A stretch of 64,000 bases of DNA from JAPPHY01 sp965247535 (lineage in GTDB: Bacteria; Chloroflexota; Dehalococcoidia; Lucifugimonadales; UBA2985). The first letter of the stretch is position 1. The number at the start of each line of letters is the position of its first letter. Where the stretch lies: contig OZ252018.1 in the NCBI GenBank assembly GCA_965247535.1, positions 372,001 through 436,000 on the forward strand, written 5' to 3'. The position numbers and the translations under genes are program-made. The notes below the pieces were generated by a model. The model did not search any database. It was not told where the DNA came from and saw nothing but the letters and a program-made list of their open reading frames with translations. This document shows, in pieces, positions 17,685 through 25,918 of this stretch.

Positions 17685-18439
17685 ACGGTAGAATCGAGCT
17701 AGTGCCGTCCACCGAGCCTGCTCACTGGCTTCGGGACCGGCTGGCGCTGTGGTGGCGGAAAGGATCCGGCATGACCGTAGGGCGGTTTGTTCCGGAAGGG
17801 TATGACGCTTACGCACGGATCTTCCACAGGGCGGAGATACAGGCTCCCGACATGAGTTGGGAGCCTGTTCGTTGGTCGGAGCTGGCCCGTGCGAACAACA
17901 AGGCCGTTCATCCGGAGATGGTCTTTCGAGAAGTTGCCGGCCTGGAAAAGGACGAGCATCAATGGGGCCTCCGTGAGCCATTCCGTTGGATGGACCAGGT
18001 GGAATGCTCAGCCTTGATGAGTGTCCTGAGACGGTTCACCACCACGCCGGAGCGGTGCTACTTTGCCGTGTGGCTCGGCTACGGAGGATTTCTCACCAAG
18101 GAACACGCCGAACCGCTCTTCGGAAGCCTGGCGGGGTTGCTCATCAGCAAGGCAACGGTGCAGCTCTCCTTCAGAGGCCCGGACTACGTCTTGTTCAGTG
18201 GACCGCTGGAGGCTGTCATGGACTTCCATGGCTGGATAGGCGATAGGTGGTTCGGGCAAACTCCCGACATCTGGTGGCCTGAAGACAGAGCATGGTGCGT
18301 CTCATCCGACTTGGACACCATGGACACCTGCCTTGCCGGGAGTCACGGCTGCATTGCGGCTGTTCTCGACGCCCCTGAACTGGAGGCGTTGCCCGTTCAG
18401 CTAACCACTCGGCTAGGTAATGTAGTGTACGGGCCTTAG
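17678..18439 (+). CDS. uncharacterised protein with WWPEDRAWCV motif
   Basis: A 253-residue soluble protein without signal or membrane segments. It contains GYDAYARIFHRAEI, an ERCYFAVWLGYGGF block and WWPEDRAWCVSSDLDTMDTCLAGS near the end. I associate this combination with uncharacterised actinobacterial proteins; no reaction is known. I chose the TTG at 17678, which overlaps the end of the secreted-protein gene by 7 bases behind GGCGGAAG. A GTG further in is possible. With the preceding gene it forms a coupled pair that looks acquired. Confidence 0.72.
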   Translation: MLNGRIELVPSTEPAHWLRDRLALWWRKGSGMTVGRFVPEGYDAYARIFHRAEIQAPDMSWEPVRWSELARANNKAVHPEMVFREVAGLEKDEHQWGLREPFRWMDQVECSALMSVLRRFTTTPERCYFAVWLGYGGFLTKEHAEPLFGSLAGLLISKATVQLSFRGPDYVLFSGPLEAVMDFHGWIGDRWFGQTPDIWWPEDRAWCVSSDLDTMDTCLAGSHGCIAAVLDAPELEALPVQLTTRLGNVVYGP

Positions 18440-18469
18440 GCTACTACCCGGTGCGCGTGTGGGCGGGTG

Positions 18470-18580
18470 TGCGGTCATCCGTTCGTGCTTCGACTGGCTC
18501 AGCACGAACGGAAGCGGGACACGGCGGCCGCCAACGACCACCGTCATTCTCGCGAACGCGGGAATCTAGCGCCTGGGGCG
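18470..18580. repeat. direct repeat copy 2, with dRS3-like palindrome
   Basis: This is the second copy of the repeat at 16633-16746, in the same orientation about 1.8 kb away. Its palindrome ATTCTCGCGAACGCGGGAAT lies at 18546-18565, with one change from copy 1. The pair brackets the two-gene cassette. Confidence 0.75.
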
Positions 18581-18616
18581 CGTGGGGGCGGGTGCCCCGC
18601 CGGCCACGCGCAAACA

Positions 18617-18646
18617 GAGGGGGGTGGCCCTGCGGCCACCCCCCTC
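18617..18646. terminator. strong bidirectional hairpin between convergent genes
   Basis: A perfect 13-bp stem (18617-18629 with 18634-18646) with the 4-base loop CTGC lies between the plus-strand gene ending at 18439 and the minus-strand gene ending at 18676. There is no clear U tract, but position and strength suit a shared terminator. Confidence 0.65.
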
Positions 18647-18675
18647 TCCAAGCTCGACTGCTGACGCCGGCGGCT

Positions 18676-18936
18676 TCAGCCGCCTGACATCGCCGGTATG
18701 AAGTGGATCTCGCTGTTCTCCTTGACCCGCTCCAGCATGCCCAGGTTGGACGTCTCGCCATCCACAACCACCGCAATGGCGGGGTTGATCTCATTTTCCT
18801 CGCACAGCTCGTCCTTGATGCCGGGGTACTCCTTGTCCAGGTTGTTCACCACCTGGCGAATGGTTGCCCCGTCCACCCACACCTGCTCCTTACCAACGAG
18901 CCTCTGCATTCTGGGCGACATCCACACTTCCGGCAT
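18676..18936 (-). CDS. MoaD/ThiS-family ubiquitin-like sulfur carrier protein
   Basis: The 86-residue product has the beta-grasp carrier layout: a DGATIRQVVNNLDKEYPGIKDEL helix region, INPAIAVVVDGE and the terminal IHFIPAMSGG. The Gly-Gly end is the part adenylated and thiocarboxylated in MoaD, ThiS and related carriers. The ATG at 18936 has GGAGGG at 8-9 bases inside the upstream gene, leaving a 2-base gap to that gene's stop. Because it directly follows a molybdenum hydroxylase subunit, a role in pterin-cofactor supply or maturation for that enzyme is likely. Confidence 0.82.
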   Translation of the reverse strand: MPEVWMSPRMQRLVGKEQVWVDGATIRQVVNNLDKEYPGIKDELCEENEINPAIAVVVDGETSNLGMLERVKENSEIHFIPAMSGG

Positions 18937-18938
18937 TT

Positions 18939-21266
18939 CTACGACCCTCCGTTGGCCTTGCCGGCCGCCCACATGGCCTCCATGATTCGACCGGGAGACA
19001 TGGGCAGGCTGTTCATGCGTACGCCCACGGCGTTGCGAACGGCGTTGGCGATGGCTGCCATGGGAGGCACGAGCGACACCTCTCCCACGCCGCGAACGCC
19101 GTAGGGGTGCCCGGGGTTGGCAACCTCAACCAGCACCGTGTCGATCATGGGGAGGTCAAGGCTGATCGGCATCCTGTAGTCCAGGAAGCTGGAGTTCACC
19201 ATGTTGCCTTCGTTGTTGTAGTAGTACTCCTCGTTCAGGGCCCAGCCGATGCCCTGCACGGCGCCGCCCTGTACCTGGCCCTCCACGTAGCTGGGGTGGA
19301 TGGCCTTGCCCACGTCCTGAATGGCGGTGAAGCGGAGCACGTCCACCTTACCGGTCTCAGGGTCAACCTCTACGTCCGCGATGTTGATGGCGAAGCATGC
19401 GCCGGCGCCGCCCGGATTGAGGTTTGCCCTGCCGGAGATGGGGCCGCCGGTGGCGTTCAGGCGGGACGCCAAGTCCTTGAAGGTGAGGCGCAGCTCGGAG
19501 TCGGTTGCGCTCTGGATGACGCCGTCCTCGTACTCAACCTCTTCCACGGGCACGTCCCAGATTTTGGCCGCTCGCTCCACCATCTGATGCTTGATGTCGA
19601 GCGCTGCCAGGTGGCAGGCGGTACCTATCTTCTGCGCCACGCTGCTGCCGCCTGCGCCGGTGCTGAAGCCGATGGACTCGGTGTCACCGACGGAGGGGCG
19701 CACGTCCTCGGCGGAGATGCCCAGCGTCTCGGCCAGATGCATCGCCATGACCACGCGGGTCCCGCCGATGTCGGGCGCGCCCGCGATCAGGTTGACCGTG
19801 CCGTCCGCGTTCACGGTGGCGAGGGCGCTCGCCGGGCCGGAGCCATTGCCCCAGAAGCCGGCTGCCACGCCGCGGCCCTGGTTGGGGCCGGTGAGAGGCG
19901 CGGAGTAGTGGGGGTGCTGCTTGGCGGCCTCAAAGGTGTCTACGCAGCCTATCTTGCCGAACACGGGGCCGGTCACCTGACGGGTGCCCTCCTTGGCGGC
20001 GTTGAGCAGGCGGAGGTCCATTGGGTCCATGTCCAGCTTCTCGGCGATCTCGTCCAGGACCTGCTCCACGGCGAAGGCTCCCATGGGAGCGCCGGGTGCC
20101 CGGTAGGCGGCGACCTTCTGGGTGTTCACCAGCACGTCGAACGCCTCGATGTAGCCGTTGGGAATGTCGTATGGTGACAACATGCAGCGTGCGCCACCGC
20201 CCACGGAGGAGCCGGGGAAGGCGCCCGCTTCGTAGATCAGGTGAGCCTCGGCGGCCGTGATCCGGCCCTCCTTGTTGACGCCTATCTTTACCGTAATGTC
20301 GGAGCTGGAAGTGGGGCCGCTGCCCAGAAACACCTCAATCCTGCTCATAGCCATCTTGACCGGACGGCCGGTCTTCTTGGAGAGCGTGGACACCAGGGCG
20401 GGCAGGTAGTTCGTGCCCTTCCCGCCGAATCCGCCGCCTATCTCCATGGGGATGACCTTGACCCTGGAGGTGGGGAGACCGAGCAGCCTGGCCAGATCCT
20501 CGCGGGCGCCGAACAGCTGCTGCGTGCTGGTCCAGAGGGTCACGTAGCCGTCGGTGCCCCACATGGCGGTTGCGGAGTGAGGCTCGATGTAGCCCTGGTG
20601 TACGCGCTTGGTGTGGAAGTCCCGCTCCACCACCACGTCGGCCTCTTCGAAGCCCTTGTCTATGTCGCCGAGGCGGAACTCGAAGCGTGCGGCAACGTTG
20701 GTGCCCTTCTCGGGAGCCTCGTCGCCCAAGCCACCGGGTCCTCCGGCGGAGGCCCTGGTGGTCAGCATTTCGTGCAGGATGGGGGCATCCTCCTTCATAG
20801 CGTCGAGTGAGGTCAGGACTGGCTCGAGCACCTCGTACTCAACGTCGATGAGGGACAGCGCCTCCTCGGCCAAGTGCGCGCTTGTGGCTGCCACCGCCGC
20901 AACGGCGTGCCCTCGATAGAGTGCCTTCTCACGCGCCATGACGTTCCTGGTGCGGAAGCCCAGGTTGGCGATGGAGCCCTCCTCCTGGTCGGCAGCTCTG
21001 GCCGAGAGGTCGGGCAGGTCGTCGGCGGTCATTACGGCCATGACGCCGGGCAGTTCAAGCGCCTTGCTGCAGTCGATCTTCTTGATCCGGGCGTGGGCGT
21101 GAGGGCTGCGCAGCACCTTGCCGTGGAGCATTCCCGGCAGGCTGATGTCGGCGGCGTACCGGGCGCGGCCGGTCACCTTGTCGTAGCCGTCGTGCCGAAT
21201 GGGCCGGGTGCCCACAACCTTGAACTCCTGGTTTGACAGCACCATGTTGGGCTTGTAGTCCAGCAT
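18939..21266 (-). CDS. molybdenum hydroxylase (xanthine dehydrogenase family) large subunit
   Basis: A 775-residue molybdopterin-binding subunit of the xanthine dehydrogenase/aldehyde oxidase/CO dehydrogenase family. Visible are RPIRHDGYDKVTGRARYAAD at the start, IEPHSATAMW, a GGGFGGKG loop, AYRAPGAPMGAFAVEQ, VQGGAVQGIGWALNEE and the catalytic Glu in GVRGVGEVSLVPP (about residue 729). These enzymes hydroxylate aldehydes or N-heterocycles and pass electrons to FeS and FAD partners. Neither partner is encoded nearby, which is unusual. AGGAGG lies just before the ATG. The MoaD-like gene follows after 2 bases. Confidence 0.92.
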   Translation of the reverse strand: MLDYKPNMVLSNQEFKVVGTRPIRHDGYDKVTGRARYAADISLPGMLHGKVLRSPHAHARIKKIDCSKALELPGVMAVMTADDLPDLSARAADQEEGSIANLGFRTRNVMAREKALYRGHAVAAVAATSAHLAEEALSLIDVEYEVLEPVLTSLDAMKEDAPILHEMLTTRASAGGPGGLGDEAPEKGTNVAARFEFRLGDIDKGFEEADVVVERDFHTKRVHQGYIEPHSATAMWGTDGYVTLWTSTQQLFGAREDLARLLGLPTSRVKVIPMEIGGGFGGKGTNYLPALVSTLSKKTGRPVKMAMSRIEVFLGSGPTSSSDITVKIGVNKEGRITAAEAHLIYEAGAFPGSSVGGGARCMLSPYDIPNGYIEAFDVLVNTQKVAAYRAPGAPMGAFAVEQVLDEIAEKLDMDPMDLRLLNAAKEGTRQVTGPVFGKIGCVDTFEAAKQHPHYSAPLTGPNQGRGVAAGFWGNGSGPASALATVNADGTVNLIAGAPDIGGTRVVMAMHLAETLGISAEDVRPSVGDTESIGFSTGAGGSSVAQKIGTACHLAALDIKHQMVERAAKIWDVPVEEVEYEDGVIQSATDSELRLTFKDLASRLNATGGPISGRANLNPGGAGACFAINIADVEVDPETGKVDVLRFTAIQDVGKAIHPSYVEGQVQGGAVQGIGWALNEEYYYNNEGNMVNSSFLDYRMPISLDLPMIDTVLVEVANPGHPYGVRGVGEVSLVPPMAAIANAVRNAVGVRMNSLPMSPGRIMEAMWAAGKANGGS

Positions 21267-21443
21267 ATTACCTCCTCTGAGTTAACATCTAAAGTGAGGA
21301 CTGACGCTTCAGTCCGAGCGATAGTTTATCACAATCGGCGCGTGTCGACCACCGCACTCTGTGGAGAAGCGGGAAGCCCCTCTCAGTCGTGCCGAGCGCC
21401 TCGCGCCAGGCCATTATGAACAGGCCGTACGCGGCCGCGCTAC

Positions 21444-21941
21444 TCAACTGTCCGGAATGCGGCCGGAGGCCATCAGCCACATGCGCGCGATCTCCGGCCC
21501 AATGAACTTGAACCTGCCACGCAGCTCCCGCTGCAGGACCGCCAGGTCATCGCCGGGCAGAACGCGGTAGAACCAGTTGCAGAATCCGCCGTGCTCCTGC
21601 TGGAGCTCCTGCACAACGCAGGCGTTTGAAACGCACGCCTCGATCTTCTTGCGGTTGCGCACTATGGCAGGATCAAGCAGCAGGCGTTCGACGTCCGGCG
21701 GCCCCATCGCGGCCACCTGGTCGATGCGCCAGCCGTGGAATGCGTTGCGGAAGGCGTCGCGCTTGGTGAGGATGAGGTGCCAGCTGAGCCCGGCCTGAAA
21801 GACCTGCAGGCTCATGACCTCGAAGAGCGAGTCGTCGTCTTCCGTTGGCTTGCCCCAGACCTCGCGGGCGTACCACTCTCGCAGGGGATCTCCCCGTGCC
21901 CACTGCTCAATTTCGCTCTTTTCCTCGTCAGGTGTTGTCAA
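21444..21941 (-). CDS. DNA-3-methyladenine glycosylase I-like protein (Tag family)
   Basis: The 165-residue product carries the Tag core: SLFEVMSLQVFQAGLSWHLIL, KRDAFRNAFHGW, IVRNRKKIEACVSNA and FKFIGPEIARMWLMASGRIPDS. Tag removes 3-methyladenine from DNA. The zinc ligands of E. coli Tag appear to be missing: YHDxEWG reads YAREVWG here and the C-terminal His/Cys pair is absent. A TTG at 21941 sits 6 bases behind AGAAGGAG, so I start there. A longer frame to 22169 adds residues that do not look coding. Confidence 0.75.
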   Translation of the reverse strand: MTTPDEEKSEIEQWARGDPLREWYAREVWGKPTEDDDSLFEVMSLQVFQAGLSWHLILTKRDAFRNAFHGWRIDQVAAMGPPDVERLLLDPAIVRNRKKIEACVSNACVVQELQQEHGGFCNWFYRVLPGDDLAVLQRELRGRFKFIGPEIARMWLMASGRIPDS

Positions 21942-22235
21942 TCCGTACTCCTTCTGCAAGCGGCGCAGGGCGCCGATTTGTTTGAGAGGTGCTGCCCGAG
22001 CATCATGATACCCGAAGCAAGCTGGATCGTCACATTGAGGAAGGGTGGAGTAGTAAACGCTACGAGTGCCGGTTTGAGGATAAGACGGAGGCCGCCGCGT
22101 GGTGCCTCCGTCGAAATAGCACCAATGTCCACGCAAATTCTCCATGCACCGTACCATTCGAGGCGGCATCTAAGATGAAGAATCGCCATTGTCCACGCTA
22201 GTTCTTACATTTTGCGAAAATCCGGCGTGGACGTA
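21942..22235. other. intergenic region without a supported gene
   Basis: Between the Tag-like gene and the MarR promoter I see no gene with start signals. A 70-codon plus frame (21989-22201) has no ribosome-binding site. An inverted repeat, GTCCACGC at 22191-22198 with GCGTGGAC at 22225-22232, lies just upstream of the MarR -35 and could be an operator or part of a weak terminator. Confidence 0.4.
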
Positions 22236-22263
22236 TTGACAACACTAACCCAAGGGGTAGAAT
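22236..22263 (+). promoter_or_regulatory. promoter of the marR-MFS cluster
   Basis: A perfect TTGACA (22236-22241) and TAGAAT (22258-22263) are spaced 16 bases apart, about 70 bases before the MarR start. It is one of the best promoters in the window. Confidence 0.7.
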
Positions 22264-22334
22264 GTTCACGTTGGGTGAAATATCCCGGCGGGCCCGAAAT
22301 ATCTCAATCTCCTGAAATCTTCTGGTATGGTGAA

Positions 22335-22832
22335 ATGACAACAGGCGAAATGTCAGAATCAAGGCAGCAGCTGATGGCGAGGGTGGTAGACGCTCTTGAT
22401 GAGGTGACCCGGTCCGGGCCGTACTCCGTGTCGCCGGAGTGGTTCACGCTGGACCTGAGCATGCCGCAGATGAGGGTGGTGTTCCTCCTGCTCCAGGAGG
22501 ACTCGCTGCGAATGAGCGAGGTGGCGTCGGCGCTGGACGTGTCGATGTCCAGGGCCACGGGCCTGGTGGACAGGCTGGTCGAGAAGAACCTGGTGGGCCG
22601 GTGGCCTGACCCGGACGACCGCCGCTCGGTGCTGTGCGCTCTAACGGAGGACGGACGCGAGCTGTCGCGGCGTCTCCTGGCCGCTCGGCGCTCCCGCTGG
22701 GAGGAGCGGCTGACTCCCCTGACCCAGGACGAACTTGTGGATGTGTGCAGGGCAATGGAGCCTGTTCAGAGGGCGGTGCACCGGACCGCCCACGAGCACG
22801 CTGCAATCCCCGAGGACGCCCTCCGGAGCTAG
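22335..22832 (+). CDS. MarR-family transcriptional regulator
   Basis: A 165-residue winged-helix regulator. The DNA-binding part reads LSMPQMRVVFLLLQED, LRMSEVASALDVSMSRATGLVDRLVEKNLVGR and PDDRRSVLCALTEDG, the MarR wing with its DxR signature. MarR proteins usually repress a neighbouring exporter until a small ligand binds. Four MFS exporter genes follow on the same strand. I chose the ATG at 22335; 22350 is an alternative with a slightly better upstream purine stretch. Confidence 0.9.
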   Translation: MTTGEMSESRQQLMARVVDALDEVTRSGPYSVSPEWFTLDLSMPQMRVVFLLLQEDSLRMSEVASALDVSMSRATGLVDRLVEKNLVGRWPDPDDRRSVLCALTEDGRELSRRLLAARRSRWEERLTPLTQDELVDVCRAMEPVQRAVHRTAHEHAAIPEDALRS

Positions 22833-22924
22833 CTGCGCTCTCACAATCTCCGGAACTGGTACTCTCCTGTGGCGCTCCGGAAGATTTGATGCGCACCACC
22901 AATTGACGTAGTGAGGAACGCTTG

Positions 22925-24340
22925 ATGCAGCCCCACATCCGCGAAGAGAGGACCAGAGCTGCTGAGGCCAACGGGAGCAACGGCGCACTCGAGGCTGTGG
23001 AGGCCACCAGGACACCCGCGGCTGCAGAAGCGGGCAACGGCCGCGATGGCATGGGCGGCTATAGGGGCGGCATGGGTGGCGGCGGCGGCCCGATCTCCCT
23101 TCGCAACCTGACCACCTTCACGTCCTTCAAGTACCCTGCGTTCCGCCTCTTCTACGGCGCGATGGTTGGCCAGATGGCCGCCATGAATATGCAAATTGTG
23201 GCGCGCACCCTGCTGGTCTACCACCTGACCGGCTCCGGGACTGCCCTTGGAATCATGGCCCTCGGCAACGCCACGCCCATGCTGTTCTTCTCCCTCTTCG
23301 GTGGGGTCATCGCCGACCGTGTGCAGAAGAAATACGTCCTGCTGGCGGGTCAGGCGGCATCTGCGGTGGTCTCCCTTGCCGTTGGCTTGCTGCTGGTCAC
23401 CGGGATGATGACCCCGGAGCGATCCGGCTCATGGTTGCTGCTGGTGGCGGCCGCGCTGGTGCAGGGCACCATCATGGGCCTCATGATGCCGTCCCGACAG
23501 GCCATGATTGCAGACATTGTGGGACAGGAAGAGCTGATGAACGCAGTGGCGCTCAATACGTTCGGCATGAACGCCACGCGGCTTCTGGCTCCCGTGCCCG
23601 TCGGGTTCATCATCCACTCGAGCGGCTATGAGGTGGTCTACTTCGCCATGACCGCCATGTACATCGTGGCAGTGATCTTCATCGCCCTGATGCCCAAGGC
23701 CGGCATGGTGTCACTGCGCGGCCGCGGAGCATTGCGGGACGTGGTCGACGGCCTGAAGTACGTCAAGGGCGAGAAGACGATCCTCTTGGTGCTGGCCGTC
23801 ATCTTCGTGGTTACACTGCTGTCCATGCCCTACATGATGCTGCTGCCGGCGCTGACCGAGGACGTCCTGGGCATCGACGAGAGGGGCTACGGCTTCCTGT
23901 TTATGATGTCCGGCGTTGGAGCCATGCTCGGCTCCATTGTACTGGCGTCGATGCCCAACAAGAAGCGCGGCCTCATGCTGATCCTGGGAAGCTTGGTGCT
24001 GGGTATGGCGCTGGTGGGGATGTTCTTCTCCAGCAGCTGGGTGCCGGGACTGGCCCTGCCGCTGGCATTCGGGTTCATATTCTTCGTGGGCATAGGCCAG
24101 ACGGCCCGAATGACTCTGGGCAACACGCTCCTCCAATACTACGTGAAGGACGAGTACCGGGGCCGCGTGATGAGCCTGATGATGATGGAGTTCGGCCTCA
24201 CCAGCTTCGGAGTCGTCTTCGCGGGCATAATGACGGACGTGATAGGCGTGCAGTGGGCGGTGGGCGGCATGGCTATTCTCCTAATAGCCTTCTCCGCCTT
24301 TGCGCTGCTCTTCATGCCAAGAATCAGGAAGCTGGACTAG
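22925..24340 (+). CDS. MFS exporter 1 of 4 (MFS_3/DHA3-like)
   Basis: A 471-residue major facilitator of the EntS-like branch. A polar Gly-rich N-terminal tail of about 55 residues precedes TSFKYPAFRLFYGAMVGQMA. GGVIADRVQKKYVLL is motif A. The conserved MMPSRQAMIADIVGQEELMNAVALN and VKDEYRGRVMSLMMM are shared with the next two MFS proteins. GAGGA lies 7 bases before the ATG at 22925. The substrate is unknown; the MarR neighbour suggests drug or metabolite efflux. Confidence 0.88.
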   Translation: MQPHIREERTRAAEANGSNGALEAVEATRTPAAAEAGNGRDGMGGYRGGMGGGGGPISLRNLTTFTSFKYPAFRLFYGAMVGQMAAMNMQIVARTLLVYHLTGSGTALGIMALGNATPMLFFSLFGGVIADRVQKKYVLLAGQAASAVVSLAVGLLLVTGMMTPERSGSWLLLVAAALVQGTIMGLMMPSRQAMIADIVGQEELMNAVALNTFGMNATRLLAPVPVGFIIHSSGYEVVYFAMTAMYIVAVIFIALMPKAGMVSLRGRGALRDVVDGLKYVKGEKTILLVLAVIFVVTLLSMPYMMLLPALTEDVLGIDERGYGFLFMMSGVGAMLGSIVLASMPNKKRGLMLILGSLVLGMALVGMFFSSSWVPGLALPLAFGFIFFVGIGQTARMTLGNTLLQYYVKDEYRGRVMSLMMMEFGLTSFGVVFAGIMTDVIGVQWAVGGMAILLIAFSAFALLFMPRIRKLD

Positions 24341-24380
24341 GGCGATAGCCCGCGGTCTATAACGGAACAGGCGGTCGAGA

Positions 24381-25883
24381 TTGCAGCGAAGATTCAGAGG
24401 CGGTGATATAGGGCAGGGCGGAGGCGACGGCAACGGCCGTCCGGACTCCAGCGTTGCAGTGGACGGCAGCGGCCCCCGCGGAGGCGTCCTCGCAACCACA
24501 TTCGCCTCTCTGCGGTATCGAAACTTCACCTTCCTCTGGCTGGGACAGCTGACCCACGCGTTCGCCCTGTGGATAGACATGCTGGCCAAGCCCCTGTTCA
24601 TCCTGCACCTGGGCGGTTCAGCGGCAGACCTTGGGCTGATACTGGTTGCCAGGACCGTACCCGCCGTAATCTTCGGGATGCTGGCCGGCGTGGTAGCCGA
24701 CAACTTCAACCGGCGTACCGTGCTCGTGATTACCAAGATCGTCGTATTTATACTGAGCGTGGGGTTCACGGCGCTCGTGGTCACGGGGGTGGTGGAGATG
24801 TGGCACGTCTTTGCCTACAACATCCTGCGCGGTATGACCATGGCCTTTGACCAGCCTGCACGCCGCGCCATGATACCCACCATTGTCCCCACCAACCTGG
24901 TCACCAACGCCATGGCGCTGAGCACCGGCAGCATGACAGCCATGCGCATTGGCGGAGCGGCCGCCGCAGGCTTGCTGGTTGCCAGCTACGGCTTCGGCGT
25001 GACCTACGCCGTCATGACGGCCATATACCTCGTGGCAATAGTCTTCACCTGGATGCTGAGGCCCGCCGACCACCAGAGGTCCGGCTACCAGGGTATCAGG
25101 AGCATGGGCGGTGACTTCGTGGAGGGCTTTCGCTATGCCTGGAAGGTGCCGGACATAAGAGGCATCCTAATCATCTCGTTGGGATGGTTCATGTTCGGCA
25201 TGGCGTTCATGCAGATCTTCGCGCCCCTCTTCGCTGCCCAGGTCCTCACCGTGGACCCGGAGGGCACGGGAGTGGACCGCATTGTGCGGTTTCTAGCCGA
25301 CGATCCCGGCACCGTAGTTGACCCTGCCGAGGGAGAAGCGGCTGCCGGCGACAACACCGGCACCGAAGTTGTCCCCGCGGAGGGCGAAACGGCCGCTGGC
25401 GAGGACCAGAAGGAACCGGTGAAGGGAGCGAAGCTATTTGGGGCCATGCTGTCCGTGGCCGCCGTTGGCAGCACCTTCGGCGCTCTGGTACTGGCGTGGA
25501 CCAACCCGGCGCGTTTCCGCGGGCTGATCATGCTGGCGCTGCTATTCGTCTTCGGTTGGCTCCTCATCACATTCTCAGCCTCCACCTATCTCCAGTCGGT
25601 GCCGCTGGCCCTTCTCATTCTTCTGTTCCTGGGCGTAGGACAGTCGGGATTCTTCCCGTTAATTAACGCAGTGCTTGTGGAAAAGGCGCACGAAACCATG
25701 CGGGGGCGCGTTCTTGGTGTTCTCGCTCTGGACAGGGCAATGACGACAGCCGGAGGGGCCGCGGCCGGCTTTCTGGCCTATGAAATGGGCGCCCAGATGG
25801 CGCAGATACTCTTTGGTGTGGGACTTGTCATCACTGCTTTGGTCATGTTCGCCGCCTATCCGCCGCTGCGCAGGATCGACTAG
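24381..25883 (+). CDS. MFS exporter 2 of 4, with acidic insertion loop
   Basis: A 500-residue paralogue of MFS exporter 1: FASLRYRNFTFLWLGQLTHAF, AGVVADNFNRRTVLVITK, MAFDQPARRAMIPTIV and ETMRGRVLGVLALDRAM. It differs by an acidic loop of about 50 residues near residues 300-350 that contains two near-repeats around VVDPAEGEAAAGD and VVPAEGETAAGED. It starts at a TTG at 24381 with only a weak upstream purine run, 40 bases after the previous stop. Confidence 0.85.
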   Translation: MQRRFRGGDIGQGGGDGNGRPDSSVAVDGSGPRGGVLATTFASLRYRNFTFLWLGQLTHAFALWIDMLAKPLFILHLGGSAADLGLILVARTVPAVIFGMLAGVVADNFNRRTVLVITKIVVFILSVGFTALVVTGVVEMWHVFAYNILRGMTMAFDQPARRAMIPTIVPTNLVTNAMALSTGSMTAMRIGGAAAAGLLVASYGFGVTYAVMTAIYLVAIVFTWMLRPADHQRSGYQGIRSMGGDFVEGFRYAWKVPDIRGILIISLGWFMFGMAFMQIFAPLFAAQVLTVDPEGTGVDRIVRFLADDPGTVVDPAEGEAAAGDNTGTEVVPAEGETAAGEDQKEPVKGAKLFGAMLSVAAVGSTFGALVLAWTNPARFRGLIMLALLFVFGWLLITFSASTYLQSVPLALLILLFLGVGQSGFFPLINAVLVEKAHETMRGRVLGVLALDRAMTTAGGAAAGFLAYEMGAQMAQILFGVGLVITALVMFAAYPPLRRID

Positions 25884-25918
25884 GCTAGACTAGGCACTCG
25901 GACAGGAAAGGGTAGTAC

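Noticed and set aside
21989..22201. 70-codon plus-strand frame between the Tag-like and MarR genes
   Set aside because: It has some protein-like residues but no ribosome-binding site, no family and no clear start; left as unexplained sequence.
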